From Zygaena filipendulae (lineage: Eukaryota; Arthropoda; Insecta; Lepidoptera; Zygaenidae), in NCBI GenBank assembly GCA_907165275.2, contig OU015675.1:2993501-3057500 (forward strand): a stretch of 64,000 nucleotides of DNA, written 5' to 3'. Within the stretch, counting starts at the first letter, position 1; each line of letters opens with the position of its first letter. This document shows, piece by piece, positions 24,501 through 36,327 of this stretch. Below the pieces are notes generated by a model, which saw only the letters and a program-made list of their open reading frames with translations, did not search any database and was not told the DNA's origin. The position numbers and the translations under genes were made by a program.

Positions 24501-27500
24501 AGCATTGGAAAAAATTCATACTCTATAAATTAATTATTTATATTTATCATATTAATGTTTTCTCTAACGTACCTAAGTGTCGTAGAGCGAAGCGAATTAC
24601 CTATGAAAAGCATGGAGATGACAAAAAAATAGTTTGTGTTTTGCGATATTTAGTTGGTTCATCATCTATATCAGATCGCCCTATTTTATCGAGAAATCAT
24701 CTAGTTAGTGTTAGCCTTGCTTTAGATGTGTGTACATTGTTATCGAATTCTGTTTAAAAGATATAAAATTACAATAAGCACGTTCTCCATTACAGTTTCA
24801 ATTCGTGAACTCGTTTATGAGTTTGTTCTACATTGCATTCTATCTTCAGGATATGGATAAACTCAAAGAGGTGAGCATGCCACTTTTTATTTATTCGTTT
24901 ATTGTAAACTATGCGTGCGTGTGTGCGTTCGTGAGTGCGCATGTGATTTCAGCTTCATAACAACTGGACGAATTTTTATGAAGTTTGGTCTGTATTAATA
25001 GGTACTGGAATATTAAGTAGTGCACTTGCATCCCAATTTATCCTTACTAATATTATAAATGCGAAAGTAACTCTGTCTGTATGTTCTGTTACGCTTTCAC
25101 GTCTCAACGGCTTAACAGATCATTCATGGAATTTTGCATACACATTGTCAGGGGTACAAAGAAGGATAGGATATACGGTACTTTGATGATTGATCAAGGA
25201 ATTCTTAGGTTACTGCGAGTGAAACCGCGAGGAACAGCTATTATTATTATAAATAGTTCCCTCGGTTGTCCCAAAATTCATGTGTTGAATTACCACATGA
25301 ACTTTTAAATACATGTTCATTTATAACAAAAGAAAAGCACAAATACCGATAGTAAAAATGACGGTAGTTCTCTTTACTTGCAAAAGGAAACTGCTGTCGA
25401 GATTTCATGTTTCAAGTAGATTTCTATACCTACTTCTAAATAAGGCAATGAACCTTCGTCTTTGACTTTCAGCAACTGGCCGTACTTCTTATAACGAGAC
25501 AAATTATAGGCAACCTGAAGGAATCCGCTTTGCCTTACCTGATAGAGAATGTGAGGCTGGCCAAGATATGCGTCGACGTGTTTGGGGCCATCAGTCCTAG
25601 TAAAAGTGAGTTGACTGTTGATTGTCCTTAGTATAGAATAAAGAATAATCCATCTGTCTCTCTGTCTGATCGCGATAAACTCAATAACTGCTGAACGGAT
25701 TTTCATGCGGTTTTCACTAATAGATAGAGTGATTCAAGAGGATGGTTTATACATATAGTTTATCTTGGCATTCAAGCGGGAGCTCTGAAATTACTAGCTA
25801 GTTTATAATAAACTAGCTGTGCCCCGCGGTTTCACCAGTTTGAGTTTCGGAGTTCCCGCACGAACAATTTTTTTTCTAAAATGAAAGTACCTTGTTACTC
25901 CTTATAACATCAGTCTGCCAGTAAAAGTCCCGTTGAAATTGGTCCAGCCGTTAGCTGGATTAAACAGACAGACAGACTAAATTTTAACAAATGATTTTTT
26001 TATGTAAGTACCGTATAGACTTTCATACGCATTTAGTGAAAAACAGACACTAGAAATTTATTTATTATGTGTATGTAGACATACATATACGGGGTGAATT
26101 TTTGAGACGGGACAGTAAGGAAAATAGGAATAAATAAGGAAGTAAATTTATGGATAGTCTCCTATGTTACAGTACCTAAAGAAAAGGAGAAAGCAAATGG
26201 CGGTCTTATCGCATAGTTGCGATCTCTTCCAGACAACCAATTATGCGAAAGGACAAACAAAAATACATAGACACGGGTAGTTGGGCAAAGCATTCCAAAT
26301 ATTATACTATATACACCCAGCATAGATAGGAACATCACGCATCACTCTACTGGGGTTCTGTGTTTAGGCGGCTGCGTTTACTCGCGTGCCCACTGCCCAT
26401 TGCAGTGCAAACGTCGGCGCAGCTGCAGGAGCTGTTCGACAAGAAGACCGACTCGAGCGGCGAGGGCCCGGCGGGGGGCCTCGCCGACGGCGGCGCGGGC
26501 GGCGCGGGCGGCGCGGGCGGCGCGGGCGGCGCGCGGCGCGAGGCCGAGCCCGGCGTCGGCCCGCGGGTCATCCACCAGGCGGAGCTCGAGTCGCAGCTGT
26601 TCAAGGTGACCACATGGCACATGCATAGTGACCTAACATACTTGACTGGTGTTTATTTATTTAGGACCATCAACAGGTTACTATAATGATTCATGGTCAG
26701 TTACTACCTGTCGCACACCGAACACAAATTGCAACAAAAAACCCGAAAGTTATCGGGCCAAAATTATACAACTGCCTGCCTGCTAATCTTAAAAATGAAG
26801 TGAGTGACGAAGTGTTTGTGTGTAACCTCAAAAATTTCTTGTTGACCAAGCCATATTATTCAGTAAATGAATATTTAGAGGACAAATTTATTTGATAATT
26901 ATTTTTTGTATTTTATAATTTAATATTTCAGATATCCAAATATTATCAGGATATCAAAATACGTATAAATTTTGACTATCTCTGTACATACTTTGTAATA
27001 TTTTTATTTATATTATTTAAATTGTATCTGAGAAATAAATAAATTCAATTCAATTCAATTCATCTGTACGTTGGTGCTAGTATCATCTTACAAAGTTGAT
27101 AAATTATGTAACCGGACAATAGATGGCCACAGCATGCGCATCTATTAGCCAATTAAATTAAAGAAAAAAAAAACAAAAGAAAAAGGGCAGGCATGAGTAC
27201 CTACAGCTTCAGGGTGGGGGCTCAGAAATTTATTTATTTATTTATTCAAAACAAGATAGGCCTACAGTGTTCGCCAAATCGCCTCTCTTGTACAGTGTTG
27301 TTGAGAACAAACATCTATACACTATGGCATATACAATATTAATATTAATTTACTAATGTTATCTACAAATATGTCGACTTGCGGGATCTTTCCTGCGACT
27401 CGGTTGAGCAGTGTTAACGCTCTCAGTGTTGGTGCATTACGCCGACGGAGAGTTCCAGTCACTTCGACAGAGAACTGATGCCACCGCCTACCTGTCCGCA

Positions 27501-30500
27501 TATAATTATATGGTACATATAGCCTAATATTAGCCATTACTTGTGGATTACTAATTTTGTGACGTAATAACAAGCAATAGTGCACAGCTAGCTGTACCTT
27601 ACGTCTCAACGCCAGAGTACCCAGTCCGAATAAGCAAAGCAAAGATCCCCCGCCCCCCTTTTATTGCTTGCGTATGCGTAACACCCGACCGGCCCGCAGT
27701 ACGAGGGCACGTTCGCCGAGTACCTGGAGATGCTGACGCAGCTGGGCCACGTGGTGCTGTTCTCGTCCGCGTTCCCGCTGGCGGCGCTGTGCGCGCTGCT
27801 CAACAACGCCGCCGAGATACGCGCGGACGCGTTCAAGCTGTGCCACGTCGCGCAGCGCCCGTTCGGCGAGCGGGTCAACAGCATCGGCAGCTGGCAGGTG
27901 AGCTCGTCCGCCGGGGTGCACCGTGTCCCATACCTGGGGCGTCGTGTCCGGTACCTGGTGTTGGTGTGCGGTACCTGGTGTTGGTGTCCGGTACCTGGTG
28001 CTTCGTGTCCGGTACCTGGTGCGTCGGGTCCGGTACCTGGTGCGTCGTGTCCGGTACCTGGTGTTGGTGTCCGGTACCTGGTGTTGGTGTCCGGTACCTG
28101 GTACTTCGTGTCCGGTACCAGGTGCTTCGTGTCCGGTACCTGGTGCGTCGGGTCCGGTACCTGGTGCGTCGTGACCGGTACCTGGTGCATCGTGTCAGGT
28201 AGCTGGTGCGTCGTGTCCGGTACTTGATGCGTCGTGTCTGGTACCTGGTGCGTCGTGTCCGGTACCTGGTGCGTCGTGACCGGTACCTGGTGCATCGTGT
28301 CAGGTAGCTGGTGCGTCGTGTCCGGTACTTGGTGCATCACACAACACAGTCATTAAACACGGATGACGGCAGAGTTATTTCGCACGATTACTCAGTAAGA
28401 ATGCTAAGGGTTCAAATTGATATTTAATAGCGAAATGATTACTTATACTTATTGTTTAGTGTAAATTTGTTCCTGTTTTTTCTCCATTTAAATAAATAAA
28501 TTATGTCCGGTATTTGAAATGTCTTGTCCGGTATCGGGTGCATCATACCCGATAGCTGATGCATCGGGTCCGGTACGTGGTGCTTCGGGACCGGTACCAG
28601 GTGCATCCAGTTGTCTAATTTTGCAAAGGGGAAAGAAGGCTGTGCTGCGTGCGGGTCAATCCAATGCTGTTATTATTTTTCGGACCATCGCCAATGAACA
28701 TCTAAAATGTATCCTAATAATTGACGTTAGAGTACAATTTGCGTTGCACCACAGCACGCGATGGAGGCGATGGTGGCGGTGGCGGTGCTGGTGAACTGCG
28801 CGCTCATTGGGCTCTCTGGGCCCGTGCACCGCCTGCTGCCCGACGCGACGCCCGCGCAGACGGTGCTCGTCATTGTGGCGCTCGAGGTGAGCTCGCTTAT
28901 CTGCCAATAGGGTATTTTACACCATGTAAGAAAAAATATAAAAATGCATATTGTGTAAGATAGATTAAAAAAAAATCACTGAGACACGTCATTATTTATT
29001 CATAAAAATGCAATTTGAATTTCATAACTAAATTTTTCTTATTTAATCTGTTTTTCTAATGTCTGAAACGCCATTCGCCAAATTGGTGACGTCACTCCGT
29101 TAGTAAACAATCTAAAGTGTGTTCCGATGTGCACTGCGAGCACTGTAAGGCATAACGTCAAACTCGTTGGCTTATAGTTAGCTATACCAACTGAGCAGTG
29201 CTCCTTCGCAGTCGTATTGTTCACTATCGGAAATACGTCAAGAACTGAAGGCATGGCGGCTAGTGTTTCTGCGAGAAAATTCAAAATCATAAATAAAAAA
29301 TCGTTTTAAGGAAATTATTCGGTTTTATAAAATAAAAATTCCACTGGTTCATTACGATCTCAGGGTTAGTTTAAAAGACTTCAAAAAAAGGTGTAATACC
29401 CTATGAGAATCCAATGCACATATCGACTCGCCTGTGGTTATAATGTACGTTTATGGGTCAGATTACATTTTACTAGCTTCGGCACCTACTTTTGATTAGT
29501 CAGTTTACTTATCCAGCACGAGACGACAACGCGTACTCAAAATTGACCTCTATGCCGTTGCAATAAGGTGCATTTCCCCACCGCCAGCACGTGGTGTTGG
29601 CGATAGTGGTGGCGCTGCGCGTGGCCATCCCCGAGATCCCGGCGTGGCTGGCCACCGAGATGGCCAAGGTCGAGTTCCAGCGCCGGGAGGCCATCAAGAA
29701 TGCGCACGCGCCGCTGTTGGTAAGCCACCCTCGCTCACCCTCTTCAAGAGGACAATTAAACCACCTTAGTCAAGTTGAGTATAATCGTTAGCGCATAAAA
29801 GAAACTAAGAAACGAATTTTCATGTCGCGTAAAATTGTCCAATCAAAAGTCCAGTTTTGCGTGACCACGGGACTTAACGATTTCGTACTTTTTTGCGTTG
29901 AACTGCAAACTGATTTCCCCCCTGCCTCCCCCCTCCGCCCGTCCCGCAGTCGGAGTGCCCCAGCCAGGACGACGTGCGCCCCCCCGGCCCGCGCGCGCCC
30001 TCCCCGCCCACCACGCCCAAGCAGAACGAAAAGCCCGACCGGACGAAGATCAGCATCGGCAAGATACCGGAGATACCGCCCTTCAGGTCAGTGACCATCA
30101 GTGACCATCAGTCAGTCAGTGCATCAGCAGTTAGTGACCACCTGTTAGTGAGCATATTGGTCGACGACGGGGCGCTCAAAAAACTTCACCATACGAATAT
30201 ATATATTACGATAGTGTTCTGACATTACCACACAGCGCCACCTGGTCACAAATTAAGCAGAGCTTTAACCACGAGTACCAGACGACTCATATAATTCTAA
30301 ATACTTTTTTAAAGTTTGTAAAAGTATCTTGAATATAGTTAAGAATGTTACGATATGAAAAATATCAACGATTTCACTTTTCTTTAAGTACTGTAACATT
30401 GTTATTTTATGTACAATAAAGGATTAAATAAATAGATAAATATAGTGTGATGTAATTTATTGTTTATTTTTTATCATTGGCTGCCATTTTTTTAAACGCA

Positions 30501-33500
30501 AAATTTTTATTTAACATAGTATAGTGATTTTGTATTGAATAGTACATACGTAGAGTGAAATTTGAAATGAAATTTGGTGCATGGAAGTAAAAAGATTTCG
30601 GTAAAGGCAAAAGATTAAAAATAGTGAAATACTTGTTTCACTCTTTGCTCTTAGAGCATTCAAAACGGTAGTTGCCAAGGGTTCATTTTAATACTGAGTC
30701 GATGTAGCTAGTTCTACAATGTTATTTTGATATTAAAATTTTATTTATTATAGATAGGTATAGATTATATTCTATTGTTTCTATTCTATTTCTCATGGAA
30801 AAATCATCGTATTATCACAATATGCGTATGATTGGACCGATTAGGTTTTATAAAACGATATTAACAAATAGGACACTGGCGTGTGAATGACGCGTAGTGT
30901 CATAAACTGCCCCCCTACCAAATAGCCATTCTACAATCGTTAACGCATATAAAACTAAGTAACGGTTTTGACGGGCTGACCAAGCGACATGTCGACTCCT
31001 TACTTAGTTTTCTATGCATTAACGATTGTAAAATGTCAATTTGGCTAGGGGTGCTAGAGTATATATGTATAAGTTTTGAATGTTCCAAGAACCAATTAAG
31101 TATAGTGAGTTCATGATTGCCTTTATCTGTTACTTCCACGCCGGATAAATGCTTGAATTTATGATTTTTGATTATATTTTTCTTTGTTTGTTTTCAGTTA
31201 ATTTGACACAAATTAGTCTGGATGGGTGTGTAGTTGTAACGCCAAGGTTTTATCCATACATCATCTGTTTCTATCCACCAGTCTGTATAATTATTAATTA
31301 AGGCACGCTTACAGCTTCTGTCACCAGATTTTTTCGCTTAATGAAATTATAATATCTATTAAAATATATGAGTTGTGTTATTTATTACCTATTCGTCAAT
31401 GTTATTAATGTGTACTGTGTACTGTTCAGTATGTTTTGTAAAGTGCAAGAGCTTTATTCGTCATTAAAAAGGTAATTATAATTGTTTTGATAATCTGCTA
31501 AATTATTATCTAAGTATTATTATTATTCCTTTCCTTCCTTACTAGCGCTACTTGGTAATTTTTTTTAAGATAGTCCATTTAAAAAGAAATCGATAGATAA
31601 AAATGTAAAATATACGCATACTACTTTACATAATTTCTGGCTATAATTGGCAAATATTGTAATCTAATTTCGGAGTTCCTGCGGAAATTCCAGTTCTAAC
31701 TATATTCTAGGTATAGTTAATACTGGAATTTCCCTTCCTCTTGAATCACTCTATCTATAGATGAAAACCGCATTAAAATCCGTTGCATACTTCAAAAGTC
31801 CTAAGCGAACAGACGGCGGGAATCGACTTTGTTTTATACTTTGTTGTACTTATTAGGTCCATAATACATATAAAAATAATTTACTGAAGTTATTATTAGA
31901 AACCGCTACAAATGGCCGTTTTTGGCAATTTTGGTTTCGACTTTTTGTTCACTAATTTAGTAATTGTACACTTTCCTCGCATTTTTTAAATGGATTATTT
32001 AAAAGATGTTTTTTAAACAAGTGCCGCTAGCCTTAATAGCTTAAGCCCACTTTCTACTGCGAGCGGAGCGGGGCTTACTTTCCCTTTTAGCATCTTACTG
32101 CGCCATATAAGTTGTTGTTGTAATGTGTATGTTGTATGGTTTTTTTTGCTAAATAAAAGTTTTATTTCAACATTCCATTACACATTTTTCCATCACTTAT
32201 TTTTAAGTAGCTCGATAAAGATTGTAATAAACATTGCAGACCTAAAGCGGCGTCTATAACGGAGCCAGCGGTGAACACGGGCTCGTTGCAGATCCTGCCG
32301 GACGTGAGCCCCACGAAGCCCATACGACGTAAGGTATGAATCAAAGTGTTTTTACACTAATAAGTATTTTTATTTTTGTCAAAATAACTTTATTGGATAT
32401 CATATGCTGTGTTCACTTCGAGTAGGATGTAGCTACACAACATGCATGATATTTGTATCTGAGAATTGGGTATTTTCCAGGGTATGAAAATCAAAATTCT
32501 AATTAGTCCGTCAGTTAGAAAAAAATAAAAATAATAGACACGTATTTTTTGCTTTTTCGAATTAATGAATAATAACATAGATAAAGCGCATTAAAGTTTA
32601 GGGTGGGGGACTCGTGACGTCAGTATTCGGTATAAGCCCCGTAGAAACTGTATCGTGTTGTGACGTCACGCGAAATTTCAACTCAATGTATCATCGTTAT
32701 TCTTTGATTATGTAATAAAAGAAAAATACGTGTCCAATATTTTTTATTAATCTACACAACAACTAAAAAAAAAATTAGTCAAGTAGCCAATTACTTACCT
32801 GTGTAATATGTTGAGGAGAAAAGGCCACGGGGATTAATACCAGTAGAATCAGTAGAAAATAAAAAAATATATTAAGTCTGTAAGTATAATAGACACGTAT
32901 ATTTTGAATAGAATTTAGTTTATAAAAAAAAAAGAAATACAAAAGTGTGGCTTGAACTAAGTATGAAAATTAATCCACACTATGCAACGGACTAAAAACA
33001 AACATTAATAATAATAATAATAATAATATTTATTTATCCCAAAAAAGGTACATACATTACACACACATTACACAACAACAACAATTGGTACTTATTATCC
33101 AGAATAACTGGAGGTTGAACTAAGCAAAGCCTGTATTTCAACTCTCCAGTGCTCCACAAAGATATTGTGTTGGTACACTAATTTTAACAAGTAAAAACAA
33201 TGTTAGGTAGGTACAATTTCCATATTGATAGTGGCGTCGGAATAATTAGACATAATTTATTCAAATTAAGTATTTTATTTCAATTAAGTCAATATGTTCA
33301 ATTTCTATTATAATTATTTACTCACTAACTGTTCCCCGTGGTTTCACCCGCGGGAACTCCGAAGTTCACGCGGGTGAATTCATTGAAAAGTACCCTATGA
33401 CCTTCTCTGTAATCTTGACAACGTGTATGCAAGATTCCATGACGATTGGTTGAGCCGTTAAAGTGTGAAAGTGAAAGTGTGTAATAGGAAGGATTACTTG

Positions 33501-36025
33501 GACACAGATAAGCAATAGTGTGTTGACCCACACTGGAGAAATTGAGTAAATCGTGTTTTAAAATTATAGGGCCATTTTGTCAACATTTTTTTATGTTCAA
33601 AAATTTGTTGGTATTTAAATAATGTAATAAGGTAGGGATATAAACACATTATTAATAAAACGTTCTACAACGTGTTAATGAATTAACTGAAAACCTGATA
33701 CACCCCATTTAAAAATAAACAATAATATGATTAAAATATATTTTATGTCGAAAAAGTTTATACTTTAAAATTTATTCAACATTAGTTTGGAGGTGACCTA
33801 TCTACGAAATTCCAAGCGCTACGCCCGCGCCTACCGGTTCGAATTTTCTTGCTGCGGGCGGAGTACGCGCCAAATATTGTATTATAAATAATTTAGACAT
33901 GGGCAGTAAAAATGAAAAAAATATAACCTATATTAAAACATGGTGTGATCGATTCGCTAGTTGATTCTGAGCAAACTACTTTCTAGTTTTCAGTTAATTC
34001 ATTAACACGTTGTATAACTCTCAATAAAGCGTTCTGTATCAATAGGTTAATAATAATAATAGTTTTATTTCAGGCAATAAACCCATAAAATACCAATACA
34101 ATTAATTTAATTTAGTGGGTTAACATGTTATTGTTTTTGCTTATCGGCGTCCACTTGGAAGTAATAAACTCCGTTGGCGGTGACTGGTGAGATGTCTATA
34201 TGGTCGCTACTCGCTATACATGCAGGAGGGTGCCCCCGGCGCGCCGCTGTCGCTGCTCGGGGTGCGCGGGCTGCGCGACGAGCCGCTGCACCGCTCCGCG
34301 CACTGCATCCCGCTCCCCGCGCAGCACAAGCCGCTCATCAACCCCACGCTGCAGGTGAGCAGGGGGACCGCGGGGGGGGGGGGGACAGCAACACACCCCA
34401 CACGCACCCGCCACCAAACAATAGAGATTACATATTAGGGATTTTGAAGACTTTTGAAAATCAAAATTCTAATTAGTCCGTCAGTTAGAAAATAAAAGAA
34501 CAATAGACACTTATTTTTTGCTTTTTCAAATAAATGAAAATATACAGAGAGAAAGCGCATTAAAGTTTAGGGTGAGGGCTCGTGACGTCACTAACAGCTA
34601 AAAGCCGCCTTGCAAAGTGCACCGGTTAGTGGCTTCACGCGAAATTTCGACTCAATGTATCGCTGTTATTTTTTGGAGGAAAGTTTGACTCGTGTGGAAT
34701 CTACATGTATCAATTACTTAGTGACAGCTAACAGTTGCTGTCAGCTCATGGGGGTCATCCACCCTAAAGTTCTCCAAGCGTGCGTTCAAAATATCGATTT
34801 TAACCGCTACTTTAACCCTTTCATCACCACGTTTTTGTACACTTTATATTGTTATTTTTTATAATGTCAACTGTATTTAAACTTGTCTATTTTTTCTCAA
34901 ATGAATAAATGGAAGGGGGGAGGAGGGCGTCGTTTTATTACGTAGTAGGTAACACAGCTACTTATTCTCTGACAGGAGGCTGAGTTAAGGTTCAGAACAA
35001 ACTTTATTTCTAAATCTGATTTTTCTTCTAGGAGCTAAGTGGCAGCGTGAGCGCCGGTGGGTCCGAACCGGATCTGAACTCGGTGCCGTCGGTCGCGCCT
35101 TCCATGGACACCAGCGCCACTTCCAGCGAAGATGACAAACCCAAAGACAAAGGTAGTAAGTTTTTGCTATAAGACCCCTTAAAAAAACAAAACAACTATC
35201 ACACCGATGTCTGATGGTGTGCTTTCCATCTCATTTGCGGAGTGTAAATACGAAATTCATCGAGCCATTTTCTAGTTTTTGCATGTCGATTGATTTCATA
35301 GAAGAGTAATCGATCTTCCGCGGTGTCACCTGCGTGGATTCAGGAGTTCCCGAGGCGATTCCATTACAAAGAGTACCGTATGTCCTTTTCTGTACCCCTG
35401 AAATTGTGTATGCAAAATTTTATGATAATCGGTTGAGTAGTTAAGGCGTGAAAGCGTAAAAACAAACAATAAAAGCGTAAAAATAAACTAACCTTTTTAA
35501 GTAAGGAAAGTTTACGCGGGAGCGTGTCAAGCCAAGTTAAGTAAAGAAAAAGGAACTGACGATGCAGCAGCCGTGTGTTAGTTGTGTTGTACAAAGGAAA
35601 AACCGCAAATTTTTACGATTTATTTGAATTCGTGTGTGGATGTGTGTGTCAGGTCGGTCCCGAGCCAAGGCGGCGCTGGTGAAGCGCGTGCGCTCGGTGG
35701 CGGTGTTCTCGCTGGGGCTGCGGCGCGCGCGCGAGGCGGCCGCCGGCGCGCACCCGTCGCCGCGCACGCCCGACAAGAGCACGGTAACACACACCGCAGA
35801 CATAATGCACACACACCGCACATAGCAACACACACACCGCACATAGTAACACACACATCGCACACAGTAACACACATTTCGCACACAGTAACACACACAT
35901 CGCACTCAGTAACACACATTTCGCACACAGTAACACACACATCGCACACAATAACACACACACCGTACACAGTAACACACATATCGCACACAGTAACACA
36001 CGTACACTTCGCACACAGTAACACA

Positions 36026-36108
<83 letters not shown>

Positions 36109-36268
36109 TAACACGCACACACCGCACACGGTAACACACACATCGCACACAGTAACACACACACACACACACACTCACAGTAACACACACATCGCACACA
36201 GTAACACACACATCGCACACAGTAATACACACACATACACATACACATACTACACATACACATACACA

Positions 36269-36327
<59 letters not shown>

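Noticed and set aside
27606..28340. 244-codon minus frame and 165-codon plus frame over the GGTACC repeat
   Set aside because: A 21-bp unit is open in many frames automatically; the true coding part is exon 16 (27700-27897) on the + strand.
27908..28340. CRISPR-like regular repeats
   Set aside because: Contiguous minisatellite without unique spacers, in an animal intron.
34610..34864. 84-codon frame after the CRE-MITE fragment in ANO8 intron 21
   Set aside because: Begins in repeat sequence, no recognisable domain and no compatible splice context.
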